From Embleya scabrispora DSM 41855 (GTDB lineage Bacteria; Actinomycetota; Actinomycetes; Streptomycetales; Streptomycetaceae): DNA of 64,000 nucleotides. The notes below the pieces were generated by a model. It ran no database searches. It had not been told where the DNA came from and saw only the letters and a program-made list of their open reading frames with translations. The position numbers and the translations under genes are program-made. Positions within the stretch are counted from its first letter, which is position 1, and every line of letters begins with the position of its first letter. Positions 17,033-29,230 of this stretch are shown here, one piece after another. Location: the NCBI RefSeq assembly GCF_000372745.1, contig NZ_KB889574.1:143643-207642 (forward strand), given 5' to 3'.

Positions 17033-19027
17033 TCAGGCCATCCGAGCCATCAGCGTGCAGGCCACGACCAGCAGCGTGCCGCCGAACATGGACAGCGCGT
17101 ACGAACGCACGAACCCGGTCTGCACCTTGCGCACGCGCGCCGAGGTGCCGCCGATGAACGCCGCGAGTCCGCCCACGAATCCGTCCACGCCGCGGTTGTC
17201 GAACCACACGAGCAGGCGGGTCAGGTACTGGCCGGGTCGCATCACCAGGCCCTCGTTGACCGCGTCCTGGTACAGGTCCCGCCGCGCCGCGACGGTGACC
17301 AGGCTCGCGGCCGGCGCCACCGCGGGCACATCCCGACGGGCGTACTGCACGTAGGCCACCGCCGAGCCGAGCGCGACCATCGAGAGCGCCATGCCGGTGA
17401 CCGCCCACTCGCTCATCGGCAGGTCGCCGTGCGAGAAGCCGGTGACGGGCGTCAGCCATTTGACAAACGACTCGTTGAGCACGAACAGCCCACCCGCGAA
17501 CACCGATCCGAACGCGAGCAGGATCATCGGCCCGGTCATCGAGGTCGGCGACTCGTGCGGGTGCGGCTCGTGCCAGTCGGCCGGGGCGCCCGCCGGTGCC
17601 TCCTTCCAGCGTTCCTTGCCGAAGAAGGTCATCAGCATCACGCGCGTCATGTAGAACGCGGTCAGACCGGCCGCCAGCAGGGTGACCGCACCCAGGATCC
17701 ACCCCGAGGTGCCGCCCTTGGCGAACGCCGCCTCGATGATCTTGTCCTTGGAGAAGAACCCGGACAGCAGCGGGAAGCCGATGATCGACAGGTAGCCCAG
17801 GCCGAAGGTGACGAAGGTGATCGGCATGTACTTGCGCAGCCCGCCGTAGCGGCGCATGTCGACCTCGTCGTTCATGCCGTGCATGACCGAGCCCGCGCCC
17901 AGGAACAGCCCGGCCTTGAAGAAGCCGTGCGTGACCAGGTGCATGATCGCGAACACGTAGCCGATCGGACCCAGGCCCGCGGCCAGGATCATGTAGCCGA
18001 TCTGGCTCATCGTGGAGGCGGCCAGCGCCTTCTTGATGTCGTCCTTGGCGCAACCCACGATCGCCCCGAACAGCACGGTGATCGCGCCCACGACGGTGAC
18101 CGCGAGTTGCGCGTCCGGCGAGGCGTTGAAGATCTCCGCGGACCGGGTGATCAGGTACACGCCGGCGGTGACCATGGTCGCCGCGTGGATCAGCGCGGAG
18201 ACCGGGGTCGGACCCTCCATCGCGTCGCCGAGCCACGCCTGGAGCGGGAACTGCGCCGACTTGCCGCACGCGGCGAGCAGCAACATCAGGCCGATCGCGG
18301 TCATCGTGCCGTCGCTCGCGCTCGCACTGCCACCGAGCACGTCGGCGAAGTCGAAGCTGCCGAACGTGGTGAACATCAGGAAGACCGCCACGGCCAGACC
18401 GAAGTCGCCGACGCGGTTCATGATGAACGCCTTCTTGGCGGCGGTCGCGGCACTGGGCTTGTGCTGCCAAAAACCGATCAGCAGGTAGGAGGCAAGACCC
18501 ACGCCCTCCCAACCGGCGTACAGCAGAAGGTAGTTGTTCGCCAGCACCAGCAGCAGCATCGCGGCGACGAACAGGTTCAGGTAGCCGAAGAAGCGCCGAC
18601 GGTTCTCGTCGTGCGCCATGTAGCCGATCGAGTAGATGTGGATCAGCGAGCCCACACCGGTGATCAGCAGGACGAACACCACGGACAACTGGTCGAGGTG
18701 CAGGCCGATGTCGGCCTGGAACTCATTGACCGGCGCCCAGGTCCACAGGTGCTGGTCGACCGAGCGGTCCGCGTCGTCCTTGCCGAGCATGGTCACGAAC
18801 ATCAGCACGCCGACCGCGAACGACCCGAGGGCCATCGCGGTGCCGAGGATGTGGCCGAAGGCGTTGGTGCGCTTGCCACCGACGAGCAGCAGCAGCGCAC
18901 CGAGCAGCGGCAGGCCCACGACCAGCCACAACGCCGAGTACGCGCCACTTGCCGCGACGGAGTGCAGCCCGCCGCCGCCCTCGTTGGCGAGCACGACGCC
19001 GGAGGCCAGGGAGGAGGTTTCGATCAC
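17033..19027 (-). CDS. nuoL: NADH-quinone oxidoreductase subunit L
   Basis: 664 aa, the distal antiporter-like subunit with the long lateral helix. [46 protein letters not shown] (read in two parts), [20 protein letters not shown] and [17 protein letters not shown] are the conserved proton-path segments. The amphipathic lateral helix and last membrane helix lie in the final ~80 residues. The start is GTG at 19027, 10 nt after the nuoK stop. Together with NuoM and NuoN it forms the three pump modules. Confidence 0.94.
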   Translation of the reverse strand: MIETSSLASGVVLANEGGGGLHSVAASGAYSALWLVVGLPLLGALLLLVGGKRTNAFGHILGTAMALGSFAVGVLMFVTMLGKDDADRSVDQHLWTWAPVNEFQADIGLHLDQLSVVFVLLITGVGSLIHIYSIGYMAHDENRRRFFGYLNLFVAAMLLLVLANNYLLLYAGWEGVGLASYLLIGFWQHKPSAATAAKKAFIMNRVGDFGLAVAVFLMFTTFGSFDFADVLGGSASASDGTMTAIGLMLLLAACGKSAQFPLQAWLGDAMEGPTPVSALIHAATMVTAGVYLITRSAEIFNASPDAQLAVTVVGAITVLFGAIVGCAKDDIKKALAASTMSQIGYMILAAGLGPIGYVFAIMHLVTHGFFKAGLFLGAGSVMHGMNDEVDMRRYGGLRKYMPITFVTFGLGYLSIIGFPLLSGFFSKDKIIEAAFAKGGTSGWILGAVTLLAAGLTAFYMTRVMLMTFFGKERWKEAPAGAPADWHEPHPHESPTSMTGPMILLAFGSVFAGGLFVLNESFVKWLTPVTGFSHGDLPMSEWAVTGMALSMVALGSAVAYVQYARRDVPAVAPAASLVTVAARRDLYQDAVNEGLVMRPGQYLTRLLVWFDNRGVDGFVGGLAAFIGGTSARVRKVQTGFVRSYALSMFGGTLLVVACTLMARMA

Positions 19028-19037
19028 CGGTTCCGAC

Positions 19038-19337
19038 CTACCACTTCATGAGGCTGGCGTCGTCGACCGAGGCCGAACGGCGGCTGCGGAAGATGGCGAT
19101 GATGATGGACAGTCCGACCACGACCTCGCACGCGGCGACGACCATCGTGAAGAACGCGATGATCTGGCCGTCGAGGTTGTCGTGCATGCGGCCGAACGTG
19201 ACGAACGCGAGGTTGCACGCGTTCAGCATCAGTTCGACGCACATGAACACCACGATCGCGTTGCGCCGGAGCAGGACCCCGGCCGCGCCGATGGTGAACA
19301 ACAGCGCGGACAGGTACAGGTAGTTCACCGGGTTCAC
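19038..19337 (-). CDS. nuoK: NADH-quinone oxidoreductase subunit K
   Basis: 99 aa, three membrane helices. [16 protein letters not shown] contains the conserved buried Glu needed for proton translocation, and a second Glu is in [11 protein letters not shown]. The GTG at 19337 overlaps the nuoJ stop by 4 nt and has an AAGGAGGGG ribosome site inside nuoJ. Confidence 0.93.
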   Translation of the reverse strand: MNPVNYLYLSALLFTIGAAGVLLRRNAIVVFMCVELMLNACNLAFVTFGRMHDNLDGQIIAFFTMVVAACEVVVGLSIIIAIFRSRRSASVDDASLMKW

Positions 19338-20338
19338 GGGCGCCCCTCCTTGGAGCCTGCGCCGGCGGCAACCTCGTTGCCCGAGCCGCCGCCCGACGAA
19401 GAGTCGGCGTCGTCGTGTTCCTGCCGGGCGGTGGGCACCGGTGCGGAGGAGGGGCCGTCCGACTCGTCGGGCCACGCCTCGTCGTCGGCGTCCGCGCCCG
19501 CGCTCTCCAGCTCGGCGACGCTGTGCACCGCCTCGGCGCTGACGTCGCGGATCTGACCGCGCGCGCGCAGCGTGCCGTTGATCGACAACTGCGAGACGCT
19601 GCCGTCCGGCAGCAGCGCGGCCACGTCCACGGCGTTGTGCCGGGCGTACACCCCGGGCGTGGGCAGCGGCGCGACCTGCTTGTTCTCGCGCACCCGCTCC
19701 TCGGACAACTCGCGCTGGGTCTTGCGCGGCACCAGGCGTTCGCGGTGCGCGAGCACCATCGCGCCGACCGCCGCGGTGATCAGCAGCGCGCTGGTCATCT
19801 CGAAGGCCCAGATGTACTTGGTGAAGATCTGGTGTGCCAGACCCTGCACGTTGCCCTGGGACGCCGCGCGCAGCGCCTCGTCGTTCGTCTCGGCCGGATA
19901 CACCGGCCGGCCGCCCGGCGTCTTGGTGGCCAGCGCGGTGAAGTGCGTGATGGACGCGTTGGCGATGCCCGCCACCAGCAGGATGCCGAAGCCCAGGCCC
20001 AGCCCGACGGCGGCGATCCGCTGACCCTTCAGCGTCTCCTTGAGCGAGTCCACCGAGGAGACGCCGACCAGCATCAGCACGAACAGAAACAACATCATGA
20101 TCGCGCCGGTGTAGACCACGATCTGCACGATGCCCAGGAACACCGCGCCCTGGGCCAGGTAGAAGATCGCCAGGCACATCATCGTGGTGACCAGCGCGAG
20201 CGCGCTGTGCACCGCCTTCTTCATGAAGACGGTGGCCAGGGCGCCGATCAGCGCGACGGCCGCGAGCACCCAGAACTGCAGCGCCTCGCCGGTGGAGGTC
20301 TTGGTGACCTCGGCCGCGAAGTCGATTCCGGGACTCAT
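19334..20338 (-). CDS. nuoJ: NADH-quinone oxidoreductase subunit J, with long hydrophilic tail
   Basis: 334 aa. The first ~200 residues are the five-helix core, with the [18 protein letters not shown] helix that carries the conserved pi-bulge region. Residues ~210-334 form a hydrophilic extension absent from short NuoJ proteins such as that of E. coli; it ends in a disordered acidic tail ([19 protein letters not shown], then [15 protein letters not shown]). The role of the tail is unknown. The ATG overlaps the nuoI stop (ATGA, 20335-20338). Confidence 0.92.
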   Translation of the reverse strand: MSPGIDFAAEVTKTSTGEALQFWVLAAVALIGALATVFMKKAVHSALALVTTMMCLAIFYLAQGAVFLGIVQIVVYTGAIMMLFLFVLMLVGVSSVDSLKETLKGQRIAAVGLGLGFGILLVAGIANASITHFTALATKTPGGRPVYPAETNDEALRAASQGNVQGLAHQIFTKYIWAFEMTSALLITAAVGAMVLAHRERLVPRKTQRELSEERVRENKQVAPLPTPGVYARHNAVDVAALLPDGSVSQLSINGTLRARGQIRDVSAEAVHSVAELESAGADADDEAWPDESDGPSSAPVPTARQEHDDADSSSGGGSGNEVAAGAGSKEGRP

Positions 20339-20919
20339 CGGCCCGCCTCCGTCCCCTGCTTGTGCGCCTCGGCCGGGTCGCGGGGCTGCCCCTGGGTCAC
20401 CGTGCCGGGTGCGGCCGCGGTGACCTTGCCCAGGTAGTAGTCGGTGTCGGTGGTGCCCGGGTACATCTCGTGCGGTGCCGGGACCATGCCCTCGTACAGC
20501 GGCGCGAGCAGCTGTTCCTTGGTGAAGATCAGGCTCGCCCGGCTGGTGTCGGCGAGCTCGAACTCGTTGGTCATGGTCAGCGCCCGGGTCGGGCACGCCT
20601 CGATGCACAGGCCGCAGAAGATGCAGCGCAGGTAGTTGATCTGGTAGTTGCGGCCGTACCGCTCACCGGGCGAGAAGCGTTCCTCGTCGGTGTTGTCGGC
20701 ACCCTCCACGAAGATCGCGTCGGCGGGACACGCCCACGCGCACAGTTCGCAGCCGATGCACTTCTCCAGGCCGTCGGCGTAGCGGTTGAGCTGGTGCCGG
20801 CCGTGGAATCGCGGTGCGGTGACCTTCTTCTCGTACGGGTAGTACTCGGTGTTCGCCTTCTTGAACATCGTCGCGAAGGTGACACCGAACCCCGCGACCG
20901 GTCCGAGGAACTTGGGCAC
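20335..20919 (-). CDS. nuoI: NADH-quinone oxidoreductase subunit I
   Basis: 194 aa. Two 4Fe-4S binding motifs, [12 protein letters not shown] and [12 protein letters not shown], carry clusters N6a and N6b that pass electrons towards NuoB. The N-terminus ([12 protein letters not shown]) is the amphipathic helix that docks on the membrane. The start is GTG at 20919, 4 nt after the nuoH stop, with AAGGAGAGG about 11 nt upstream. The C-terminal extension after [19 protein letters not shown] is typical of actinobacteria. Confidence 0.94.
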   Translation of the reverse strand: MPKFLGPVAGFGVTFATMFKKANTEYYPYEKKVTAPRFHGRHQLNRYADGLEKCIGCELCAWACPADAIFVEGADNTDEERFSPGERYGRNYQINYLRCIFCGLCIEACPTRALTMTNEFELADTSRASLIFTKEQLLAPLYEGMVPAPHEMYPGTTDTDYYLGKVTAAAPGTVTQGQPRDPAEAHKQGTEAGR

Positions 20920-20923
20920 GGGT

Positions 20924-22267
20924 CTATGCCTCTCCTTCAGTGCGGTCGGCCGGAAGCTCCGCCGCGGCCGGCGCACCGACCGGCTCGGGTTTGCGCACGT
21001 TGCGGCGCGGCACCGGCGGGAGTTGTTGGCCCGGCATCGGCGGTACGGGGAACCCGCCCGCCATCGGGTCGAACGGTTCGGGTCCGGCCGCCTTCGCGTC
21101 CGCCTCCTCGTCCCGGTTGGGCGTGACCGCGTCCCACAGGATCGACAGCAGGAGCAGGGCGACCACACCGCCGGCGACCCACAGCACGATCCGGGACTGC
21201 TCGTAGCCCTCGTTCTTGAGCGCGCGCACGGTGGCCACCAGCATCAGCCACACCAGCGAGAGCGGGATCAGCACCTTCCAGCCGATCTTCATGAACTGGT
21301 CGTAGCGGAACCGCGGCAGCGTGCCGCGCAGCCAGATGAACACGAAGATGAACGCCTGGACCTTGAGGAAGTACCAGAGGAAGGGCCACCAGCCGGAGTT
21401 GGCGCCCTCCCAGACCGCGGTGATCGGCCACGGCGCGAGGTAGCCGCCGAGGAAGAGCGTGGTCGCCAGCGAGCTGACCACCACCATGTTCACGTACTCG
21501 GCGAGGAAGAACAGCGCGAACTTCAGCGACGAGTATTCGGTGTGGAACCCACCGACCAGCTCGCCCTCGGCCTCGGGGAGGTCGAACGGCGCGCGGTTGG
21601 TCTCGCCGATCATCGCGACGACGTAGATGATGAACGAGACCGGCAGCAGCACCGCGTACCAGGTGTCCTGCTGGGCGGCGACGATCTCCGAGGTGGACAT
21701 CGAGCCGGAGTAGAGGAACACCGCCGCGAACGACAGGCCCATCGCGATCTCGTACGAGATCATCTGCGCCGAGCTGCGCAGCCCGCCGAGCAGCGGGTAG
21801 GTCGAGCCGGAGGACCAGCCCGCGAGCACGATGCCGTAGATGCCCACGGACGCGACCGCGAGGATGTAGAGGACCGCGACCGGCAGGTCGGTCAGTTGCA
21901 GGTGCGTGCGGTGCCCGAAGATCGACACCTCGGGCCCGAAGGGGATCACCGCGAACGCCATGAACGCCGGGACCATCGCCACGATCGGGGCGATGATGTA
22001 GACGGCCTTGTCGGCGCCCTTGACGGTGATGTCCTCCTTGAGCGCGAGCTTCACGCCGTCCGCGAGGGACTGGAGCAGGCCCTGCGGGCCGGTGTACTTG
22101 GGCCCGATGCGCATCTGCATCCAGGCCACGACCTTGCGTTCCCACCAGATCGCGAACAGCGTCATGACGACGCAGAACGCGAAGATGAGCACCGCCTTGA
22201 GCAGGATCAGCCACCAGACATCGGTACCGAACCCGACCGCGGCGAGCTGCATGCCGCTGTCCGTCAC
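20924..22267 (-). CDS. nuoH: NADH-quinone oxidoreductase subunit H
   Basis: 447 aa. Eight membrane helices; [14 protein letters not shown]-type segment (here [19 protein letters not shown]) and [19 protein letters not shown] line the quinone chamber. The last ~60 residues are a Pro/Gly-rich hydrophilic tail ([20 protein letters not shown]), beyond the usual end. The GTG at 22267 overlaps the nuoG stop (GTGA); an ATG five codons later is an alternative start. Confidence 0.94.
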   Translation of the reverse strand: MTDSGMQLAAVGFGTDVWWLILLKAVLIFAFCVVMTLFAIWWERKVVAWMQMRIGPKYTGPQGLLQSLADGVKLALKEDITVKGADKAVYIIAPIVAMVPAFMAFAVIPFGPEVSIFGHRTHLQLTDLPVAVLYILAVASVGIYGIVLAGWSSGSTYPLLGGLRSSAQMISYEIAMGLSFAAVFLYSGSMSTSEIVAAQQDTWYAVLLPVSFIIYVVAMIGETNRAPFDLPEAEGELVGGFHTEYSSLKFALFFLAEYVNMVVVSSLATTLFLGGYLAPWPITAVWEGANSGWWPFLWYFLKVQAFIFVFIWLRGTLPRFRYDQFMKIGWKVLIPLSLVWLMLVATVRALKNEGYEQSRIVLWVAGGVVALLLLSILWDAVTPNRDEEADAKAAGPEPFDPMAGGFPVPPMPGQQLPPVPRRNVRKPEPVGAPAAAELPADRTEGEA

Positions 22268-24918
22268 CGCTCCTCCTCATGAACGTGTGCGGTCCGACCG
22301 TTGAGGCCGGTGCCGCCCGCCCGTCGCCCGCCCCCACCCTTGTTCGGAAGCACTTCGTGCTCTCCCGCCCGTCGCCCGCCCCCACCCTTGCTCGGAAGCA
22401 TTTCGTGCTCTTTTCCGTTGGGACCCTCCGCCTGGGCGAGATCCGCCACGGCCGGCCGAATCCTGACCACCTCGCCCGCGCCCACCCGCAGCGCGCGACG
22501 CACCGAGGAGCCGGGCGAGTTCGCGGGCAGGAAGACCACGCGCTCGGTCATGTCGGTGATGCGCAGCGGCAACGTGACCTCCCCGTGCAACGAGGTCACG
22601 GTGACGCCGCCCCCGTCCTCGGCGCCGATCTCGGCGGCCGTGGACGCACTCAGTCGGACCACCGGCGCGCGCCGGGTGCCCGCCAGATGGGGTTCGCCGT
22701 CCTGCCCGCGGCCCTCGTCCAGGAGCAGCCGCCAGGTGGCCAGTACGGCTTCGCCCACACCGGGGCGCGGGAGTTCGCGGGTCCGGCCCTCGGGGGCCGG
22801 CCCCCGGTCGCCGCTCCACCGGCCGAGCCGGCGCAGTTCGCGGCGGGCGGCGGTGAGCGAGGGCAGGTCGATCGGGGTGCCCTCGCGCTGTTCGGCCATC
22901 GCCTCGGCGATCGCGTCGAGCACCCGCAGGTCGGACATCACCGCGGCCAGGTCGCCGGTGAGCTGGTCCTTCTTCAGCACGGTGGCGAACGGGCGTTCGC
23001 GGCCCTCCCAGTCGACGAAGGTGCCGGGCTTCTCGGCGGGCGCGGCGACCGGGAAGACCACGTCGGCGCGTTCGGTGACCGCGCTGTGCCGCAGTTCCAG
23101 GCTGACCACGAAGCGGGCCGCGTCCAGTGCGGCGATCGCGCCGGCCGGGTCGGGCAGGTCGTCCACGTCGACGCCGCCGACCACGAGTGCGGCCAGGCGC
23201 TGCTCGCGGACCGCGGTGAGCATCGAGGTGACGTCCAGGCCGTAGCCGCCGGGCAGGTCGGCGACCGCCCAGGCCGCGGCGACCTCGGCCCGGGCCGCGG
23301 GGTCGCTGACCGGTCGCCCGCCCGGAAGCAGGTTGTACAGCGCGCCCGCGTCGAGTGCGCCGCGCTCGCCGGCCCGGCGCGGGATCCAGGCGAGTCGGGC
23401 GCCGGTGCGTGCGGCCAGCGCGGTGACCTCGGCCAACGCGCCGGGCACGCCTGCCAGGCGCTCGCCGACGAGCACGATGGTGCCCGGTGTACGCAGCAGG
23501 TCGGCGGCGCCGCGGGCGAGTTCGCCCTCGACCGCCGGGTCGCCGAGCGCGGAGAGCCACTCGGTCTCGGTTCCGGGGGCCGCGCGCAGCAGCGTGCCCT
23601 TCGTCCGGACCAGGCCGGCCGAGGCGAACGGCGCGATGCCGTAGACCTTCAGGCCCTTGCGGGCGGCCTTGCGCAGCCGCAGGAACACGATCGGCGACTC
23701 GTCCTCGGGCTCGAACCCGACCAGGAGCACGCCGGGGGCCTTCTCCAGGTCCGCGTAGGTCACGCCGAGTCCGGTGCCGGCCACCTTGGCGGCGAGGAAC
23801 TCGGCCTCCTCGGCGGAGTGCTCCCGGGCCCGGAAGTCGATGTCGTTGCTGTCGAGCGCGACCCGGGCGAACTTGCCGTAGGCGTAGGCGTCCTCCAGCG
23901 TGGCCCGCCCACCGACCAGGACGCCGGCGTTGCCGCGTGCGGCGGCGAGCCCGCGCGCGGCCACACCCAGCGCCTCGGACCAGGACGCGGGAACCAGTTC
24001 GCCGCTCTCCTCGTCCCGAACCAGTGGGGAGGTGAGCCGGTCCTGCTGCGTGGCGTAACGGAACGCGAAGCGACCCTTGTCGCAGTTCCATTCCTCGTTG
24101 ACCTCGGGCTCGTCGCCGGCGAGCCGGCGCAGCACCTTGCCCCGCCGGTGATCGGCGCGCAGCGAGCACCCGGACGCGCAGTGCTCGCACGTGGTCGGGG
24201 AGGACACCAGGTCGAACGGCCGGGCCCGGAAGCGGTACGCGGCCGAGGTGAGGGCACCGACCGGGCAGATCTGGATCGTGTTGCCGGAGAAGTAGGACTC
24301 GAAGGGCTGCTTCTCGTAGATCCCGACCTGCTGGAGTGCGCCGCGTTCGATCAGCGCGATGAACGGGTCGCCCGCGACCTGCTCGGAGAAGCGGGTGCAG
24401 CGCGCGCACAACACGCAGCGCTCGCGGTCCAACAGGACCTCGGAGGAGATCCGCAGCGGCTTGGGGAAGGTCCGCTTGACCTCGGCGAAGCGCGAGACCG
24501 AACGACCCGCGCCCATCGCCTGGTTCTGCAGCGGGCACTCGCCGCCCTTGTCGCAGACGGGGCAGTCCAGGGGGTGGTTGATCAGCAGCAGCTCCATCAC
24601 CCCGTCCTGCGACTTCTTCGCGACCGGCGAGGTGAGCTGGGTGCGCACGACCATGCCGTCGGTGACGGTGGTGGTGCACGAAGCGAGCGGCTTGCGCTGG
24701 CCCTCGACGTCGACCAGGCACTGCCGGCACGCGCCGACCGGGTCGAGCAGCGGGTGGTCGCAGAACCTGGGGATCTGGATGCCGATCAGCTCGGCGGCCC
24801 GGATCACCAGGGTGCCCTTGGGCACGGAGACGTCGATCCCGTCCACCGAGATGGTGACGAGGTCCTCCGGCTTGGGGGCCGGCGGCCCACCCGCGGGGGT
24901 GTTGGTCGTGACTGTCAT
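22264..24918 (-). CDS. nuoG: NADH-quinone oxidoreductase subunit G, with repeated Gly/Arg tail
   Basis: 884 aa. N-terminal 2Fe-2S domain ([20 protein letters not shown]), His-Cys3 cluster ([14 protein letters not shown]), 4Fe-4S motif CVLCARC, and the additional cysteine cluster CEHCASGC of the molybdopterin-like domain. A long degenerate molybdopterin oxidoreductase domain follows, starting near residue 235. The last ~50 residues contain two copies of a 16-residue unit ([16 protein letters not shown] and [16 protein letters not shown]) that is not part of the family. The ATG at 24918 lies just after the nuoF stop (TGACATG). Confidence 0.93.
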   Translation of the reverse strand: MTVTTNTPAGGPPAPKPEDLVTISVDGIDVSVPKGTLVIRAAELIGIQIPRFCDHPLLDPVGACRQCLVDVEGQRKPLASCTTTVTDGMVVRTQLTSPVAKKSQDGVMELLLINHPLDCPVCDKGGECPLQNQAMGAGRSVSRFAEVKRTFPKPLRISSEVLLDRERCVLCARCTRFSEQVAGDPFIALIERGALQQVGIYEKQPFESYFSGNTIQICPVGALTSAAYRFRARPFDLVSSPTTCEHCASGCSLRADHRRGKVLRRLAGDEPEVNEEWNCDKGRFAFRYATQQDRLTSPLVRDEESGELVPASWSEALGVAARGLAAARGNAGVLVGGRATLEDAYAYGKFARVALDSNDIDFRAREHSAEEAEFLAAKVAGTGLGVTYADLEKAPGVLLVGFEPEDESPIVFLRLRKAARKGLKVYGIAPFASAGLVRTKGTLLRAAPGTETEWLSALGDPAVEGELARGAADLLRTPGTIVLVGERLAGVPGALAEVTALAARTGARLAWIPRRAGERGALDAGALYNLLPGGRPVSDPAARAEVAAAWAVADLPGGYGLDVTSMLTAVREQRLAALVVGGVDVDDLPDPAGAIAALDAARFVVSLELRHSAVTERADVVFPVAAPAEKPGTFVDWEGRERPFATVLKKDQLTGDLAAVMSDLRVLDAIAEAMAEQREGTPIDLPSLTAARRELRRLGRWSGDRGPAPEGRTRELPRPGVGEAVLATWRLLLDEGRGQDGEPHLAGTRRAPVVRLSASTAAEIGAEDGGGVTVTSLHGEVTLPLRITDMTERVVFLPANSPGSSVRRALRVGAGEVVRIRPAVADLAQAEGPNGKEHEMLPSKGGGGRRAGEHEVLPNKGGGGRRAGGTGLNGRTAHVHEEER
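22311..22408. repeat. Tandem 48-bp repeat inside the 3' end of nuoG
   Basis: Two near-identical units, starting at CGCCCGTCGCCCGCCCCCAC and ending in CACTTCGTGCTC or CATTTCGTGCTC, differ at a few bases only. Each unit contains a small inverted repeat around AGCACGAAGTGCT (imperfect in the second copy). The unit length keeps the reading frame. Confidence 0.85.
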
Positions 24919-24919
24919 G

Positions 24920-26257
24920 TCAGCTGTGCGCTCCTGCCCCGGTTGAAGCGGGGGCTGTGCTCGCCCACGCGGTGGATGCCGCGGTGTCGAACGGACAGCC
25001 GCCGTGCTCGAAGTGCGCCAGGTATTCGTCGCGGAAGTACTTGAGCGAGGACTGGATCGGGCTCGCGGCACCGTCGCCCAGTGCGCAGAACGACTTGCCG
25101 AGGATGTTGTCGGCGACGTCGAGCAGGGTCTCCAGGTCCTGCTCGGTGCCCTCGCCGCGTTCCAGCCGGGTGAGCAGCTGGGTGAGCCAGTAGGTGCCTT
25201 CGCGGCACGGCGTGCACTTGCCGCAGGATTCGTGCTCGTAGAACTCGGTCCAGCGCAGCACCGCGCGCACCACGCACACGGTTTCGTCGAAGATCTGCAG
25301 CGCCTTGGTGCCGAGCATGGATCCGGCCGCGCCGACGCCCTCGTAGTCGAGCGGTACGTCCAGGTGCTCGTCGGTGAACATCGGCGTGGACGAGCCGCCG
25401 GGCGTCCAGAACTTGATCCGGTGTCCTTCGCGCACCCCGCCCGCCAGGTCCAGCAGTTGGCGCAGGGTCACCCCGAGCGGGGCCTCGTACTGACCGGGCC
25501 GCTTGACGTGTCCGGACAGCGAGTACAGCGTGAAGCCGGGCGACTTCTCCGAGCCCATCGAGCGGAACCACTCGACGCCCTTGTTCAGGATCGGCGGCAC
25601 CGACGCGATCGACTCGACGTTGTTCACGCAGGTCGGGGACGCGTACAGGCCGGCCACCGCCGGGAACGGCGGGCGCAGTCGGGGTTGGCCCCGGCGGCCC
25701 TCCAGCGAGTCGAGCAGCGCGGTCTCCTCGCCGCAGATGTAGGCGCCCGCGCCCGCGTGCACGGTGAGTTCGAGGTCGAGGCCCGAGCCCAGCACGTTCT
25801 TGCCGAGGTAGCCGGCGGCGTACGCCTCGCGGACCGCGTTGTGCAGTCGGCGCAGCACCGGGACCACTTCGCCGCGCACGTAGATGAACGCGTGCTCGGA
25901 GCGGATCGCGTAGGACGCGATGATCACGCCCTCGATCAGCACGTGCGGGTTGGCGTACATGAGCGGGATGTCCTTGCAGGTTCCCGGCTCGGATTCGTCC
26001 GCGTTGACCACGAGGTAGTGCGGCTTGCCGTCGTTCTGCGGGATGAAGCCCCACTTCATGCCGGTGGGGAAGCCCGCGCCGCCGCGACCGCGCAGACCGG
26101 AGTCCTTGACGGTCTGGATCACCTCGTCGGGGTGCATCGCCAGCGCCTTGCGCAGGCCGTCGTAGCCGCCGCCGCGCCGGTAGGTGTCCAGCGTCCACGG
26201 CTGGTGCTCGTCCCAGTTCGCGGAGAGCACGGGGGTGAGGAGGGATGGCTCGGTCAC
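24920..26257 (-). CDS. nuoF: NADH-quinone oxidoreductase subunit F
   Basis: 445 aa, the NADH-oxidising subunit. [18 protein letters not shown] binds [19 protein letters not shown] is the conserved flavin-site segment, [19 protein letters not shown] precedes the ligand loop, and [14 protein letters not shown] gives the cysteines of the N3 4Fe-4S cluster. The GTG at 26257 overlaps the nuoE stop (GTGA). The C-terminus is Ala/Ser/Thr-rich. Confidence 0.95.
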   Translation of the reverse strand: MTEPSLLTPVLSANWDEHQPWTLDTYRRGGGYDGLRKALAMHPDEVIQTVKDSGLRGRGGAGFPTGMKWGFIPQNDGKPHYLVVNADESEPGTCKDIPLMYANPHVLIEGVIIASYAIRSEHAFIYVRGEVVPVLRRLHNAVREAYAAGYLGKNVLGSGLDLELTVHAGAGAYICGEETALLDSLEGRRGQPRLRPPFPAVAGLYASPTCVNNVESIASVPPILNKGVEWFRSMGSEKSPGFTLYSLSGHVKRPGQYEAPLGVTLRQLLDLAGGVREGHRIKFWTPGGSSTPMFTDEHLDVPLDYEGVGAAGSMLGTKALQIFDETVCVVRAVLRWTEFYEHESCGKCTPCREGTYWLTQLLTRLERGEGTEQDLETLLDVADNILGKSFCALGDGAASPIQSSLKYFRDEYLAHFEHGGCPFDTAASTAWASTAPASTGAGAHS

Positions 26258-27120
26258 GGCGCTTGGTCCCCGTCCTGGTCGGTCGCGGGCCCGGTGGGCG
26301 GCGCGGGGTGGGCCGGGTCGGATTCGGCGGTGCGCGCCGGAGCGTCGTGCGAACTCGGGGACGCCGGGGCGTCCTTCGCCACGTCCTCGGTGGGCGGCCG
26401 ACGTGCGGGGGTGAGGCGGGCCGGTTCGTCGGCCTGCGTGCCGTTGGCGATGCGCAGGCCGACCAGGCTCGCGGCGCCGCCCGCGCCGCCCTCGTCGACC
26501 GCGCCGGGCCGCTCGTCCGGGAAGCCGGCCAGGATCCGCGAGGTGTCCCGGAAGGTGCACAGGCGCGCGCCGCGGGTGGGTACCGCGTGTTTGCCCGCGC
26601 GCAGGTCGTCCACGAGTTCCTTGGCCGACTGCGGGGTCGCGTCGTCGAAGAACTCCCAGTTGACCATCACCACGGGCGCGTAGTCGCACGCCGCGTTGCA
26701 CTCGATGTGCTCCAGGGTGACCACGCCGTCGGCGGTGGTCTCCTTGTTGCCGATCCCGAGGTGGTCCTTGAGGCTCGCGAAGATCTCGTCGCCGCCCATC
26801 ACCGCGCACAGCGTGTTCGTACAGACGCCGACGTGGAAGTCGCCGCCCTGGCGACGCCGGTACATCGTGTAGAAGGTGGAGACCGCGGATACCTCCGCCG
26901 CGGTCAGGCCCAGCATGTCGGCGCAGAACTCGATGCCGGTGCCGGTCACATAGCCCTCTTCGGCCTGCACCAGGTGCAGCAGCGGCAGCAGCGCCGAGCG
27001 GGCCTGCGGATAGCGCCCGATCACCTCCTTCGCGTCCACCTCCAGGCGGGCGCGCACCTCGGGCGGAAACGGCGGAGCCGGCTTGGCCGGGGGCATCGGC
27101 ATGCCCAGGTCCGTACTCAT
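26254..27120 (-). CDS. nuoE: NADH-quinone oxidoreductase subunit E, with long C-terminal tail
   Basis: 288 aa. The thioredoxin-like 2Fe-2S domain carries CTNTLC and ECNAACD (four cysteines of cluster N1a) and the N-terminal helical bundle includes [19 protein letters not shown]. From about residue 200 the protein continues as a disordered Ala/Pro/Asp-rich tail ([20 protein letters not shown]), much longer than the ~170-residue E. coli form. ATG at 27120 overlaps the nuoD stop by 4 nt. Confidence 0.94.
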   Translation of the reverse strand: MSTDLGMPMPPAKPAPPFPPEVRARLEVDAKEVIGRYPQARSALLPLLHLVQAEEGYVTGTGIEFCADMLGLTAAEVSAVSTFYTMYRRRQGGDFHVGVCTNTLCAVMGGDEIFASLKDHLGIGNKETTADGVVTLEHIECNAACDYAPVVMVNWEFFDDATPQSAKELVDDLRAGKHAVPTRGARLCTFRDTSRILAGFPDERPGAVDEGGAGGAASLVGLRIANGTQADEPARLTPARRPPTEDVAKDAPASPSSHDAPARTAESDPAHPAPPTGPATDQDGDQAP

Positions 27121-28454
27121 CGGTCGACACCTCCCATGACGGGGTCGATGCCCGCCACTGCGACGATCACGTCGGCCACCTGACCGCCTTCGCACATCGC
27201 GGCCATGGCCTGCAGGTTGTTGAACGAGGGGTCGCGGAAGTGCACGCGGTAGGGGCGGGTGCCACCGTCGCTGACCGCGTGTACGCCCAGTTCGCCGCGC
27301 GGTGATTCGATCGCGCTGTAGACCTGGCCCGGCGGTACCCGAAAGCCCTCGGTGACCAGCTTGAAGTGGTGGATGAGGGACTCCATCGAGGTGCCCATGA
27401 TGTTCGCGATGTGGGCGGGCGAGTTGCCCAGGCCGTCCGAGCCGAGCGCGAGCTGGGCGGGCCAGGCGATCTTCTTGTCGCCGACCATGACCGGCCCGGG
27501 GGCCAGCCGGTCCAGGCACTGTTCGACGATCCGCAGCGACTGCTTCATTTCCTCGATGCGGATCAGGTACCGCCCCCAGGAGTCGCACGAGTCCGCGGTG
27601 GCCACGTCGAACTCGTAGTTCTCGTAGCCGCAGTAGGGCTGGGTCTTGCGCAGGTCGTGCGGCAGCCCGGTGGAGCGCAACACCGGGCCGGTCAGGCCCA
27701 GTGCCATGCAGCCGGCCAGGTCGAGGTAGCCGATGCCCTGGGTGCGGCCCTTGAAGATCGCGTTGTCGTTGAGCAGCAGCTCGTACTCGCGAACGCGGCC
27801 GGGCAGGATGTTCACCAGCTCGCGGATCTTGTCCACGGCGCCGGGCGGGAGGTCCTGGGCGAGACCGCCGGGGCGGATGTAGGCGTGGTTCATCCGGAGC
27901 CCGGTGATCATCTCGAACACGTCGAGGATCAGCTCGCGGTCGCGGAACCCGAAGGTCATCACGGTGAGCGCGCCGATCTCCATGCCGCCGGTGGCCAGGC
28001 AGACCATGTGCGAGGAGATCCGGTTGAGCTCCATCAGCAGGACCCGGATCACCTGCGCGCGCTCGGGGATGTCGTCGGTGATGCCGAGCAGCTTCTCCAC
28101 CGCGAGGCAGTACGCGGTCTCGTTGTGCAGCGGCATCAGGTAGTCCATGCGCGTCACGAAGGTGACGCCCTGGGTCCAGTTGCGGAACTCCAGGTTCTTC
28201 TCGATGCCGGTGTGCAGGTACCCGATTCCGCAGCGGGCCTCGGTGACGTTCTCCCCGTCGATCTCCAGGATCAGGCGCAACACGCCGTGCGTGGAGGGGT
28301 GTTGCGGGCCCATGTTGACGACGATGCGCTCTTCGGCGTCCGCCGCGGCCTGGACCACCTCGTCCCAGTCGGAGCCGGTGACCGTGTAGATCCGGCCCTC
28401 GGTGGTCTCCCGCGCGTGCGCGGCGGATGGGGGTGTCGTTGTCTGATCGCTCAT
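27117..28454 (-). CDS. nuoD: NADH-quinone oxidoreductase subunit D
   Basis: 445 aa, 49-kDa-type subunit forming the quinone-reduction site with Nuo[20 protein letters not shown] contains the conserved His of the quinone site; [23 protein letters not shown] and [23 protein letters not shown] are family signatures derived from hydrogenase large subunits. The ATG at 28454 overlaps the nuoC stop by one base (TGATG on the minus strand). Confidence 0.95.
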   Translation of the reverse strand: MSDQTTTPPSAAHARETTEGRIYTVTGSDWDEVVQAAADAEERIVVNMGPQHPSTHGVLRLILEIDGENVTEARCGIGYLHTGIEKNLEFRNWTQGVTFVTRMDYLMPLHNETAYCLAVEKLLGITDDIPERAQVIRVLLMELNRISSHMVCLATGGMEIGALTVMTFGFRDRELILDVFEMITGLRMNHAYIRPGGLAQDLPPGAVDKIRELVNILPGRVREYELLLNDNAIFKGRTQGIGYLDLAGCMALGLTGPVLRSTGLPHDLRKTQPYCGYENYEFDVATADSCDSWGRYLIRIEEMKQSLRIVEQCLDRLAPGPVMVGDKKIAWPAQLALGSDGLGNSPAHIANIMGTSMESLIHHFKLVTEGFRVPPGQVYSAIESPRGELGVHAVSDGGTRPYRVHFRDPSFNNLQAMAAMCEGGQVADVIVAVAGIDPVMGGVDR

Positions 28455-29230
28455 CAGTTGTACGACCTCCGCTGGTCGGGCGGCGGGATCTGGGCGCCCT
28501 TGTACTCGACGGGCACGCCGCCGAGCGGGTAGTCCTTCCGCTGCGGGTGGCCGGGCCAGTCGTCCGGCATGAGGATGCGCGTGAGCGCGGGGTGGCCGTC
28601 GAAGACGAGGCCGAAGAAGTCGTAGGTCTCCCGCTCGTGCCAGTCCAGCGCGGGATACACGCTCACCAGGGACGGCAGGTGCGGATCCGCGTCCGGGACC
28701 GAGACTTCGAGCCGGACCGCCCGGTTGTGGGTGATCGAGCGCAGGTGGTAGACCGCGTGCAGCTCACGGCCGGTCTCCTGCGGGTAGTGCACGCCGGAGA
28801 CGCCGGTGCACAGCTCGAAGCGCAGGGCCGGGTCGTTGCGCAGGGTCAGCGCGATCCGCGGCAGCGACTCGCGGCGCACGTGGAAGGTGAGCTCGCCGCG
28901 GTCGACCACGACCCTCTCGATCGCCTCGTCGAACTCGATGCCGGCTTCCGCGAGGGCGCCGGAGAGCTCGTCGGCGACCAGGTCGAACTCGCCCTCGCCG
29001 GCCGCGGTACCGCGCGGGCCGCCGTACGGGCGGGCGGCGGCGCCGGGGAAGGCGACGGTGTGGACCAGCTTGCCGTAGCCGGAGGTGTCGCCCGATCCGC
29101 TCGCGCCGAACATGCCGTGGCGGACCTCGATGGGTTCGCCGATCGGTACGCCGTGCTTGTCGCGAGGGGCGGGCAGCTGCGCCTTTTCCTCGGGCGTGGG
29201 GTTCGGGGCGCCGTTGGCGGGGGTGGTCAT
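28454..29230 (-). CDS. nuoC: NADH-quinone oxidoreductase subunit C
   Basis: 258 aa. The 30-kDa-type domain includes [51 protein letters not shown] and [18 protein letters not shown]-like [20 protein letters not shown]. The first ~65 residues are an extended hydrophilic leader, as in other streptomycete NuoC proteins. ATG at 29230 overlaps the nuoB stop by 4 nt. Confidence 0.94.
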   Translation of the reverse strand: MTTPANGAPNPTPEEKAQLPAPRDKHGVPIGEPIEVRHGMFGASGSGDTSGYGKLVHTVAFPGAAARPYGGPRGTAAGEGEFDLVADELSGALAEAGIEFDEAIERVVVDRGELTFHVRRESLPRIALTLRNDPALRFELCTGVSGVHYPQETGRELHAVYHLRSITHNRAVRLEVSVPDADPHLPSLVSVYPALDWHERETYDFFGLVFDGHPALTRILMPDDWPGHPQRKDYPLGGVPVEYKGAQIPPPDQRRSYN

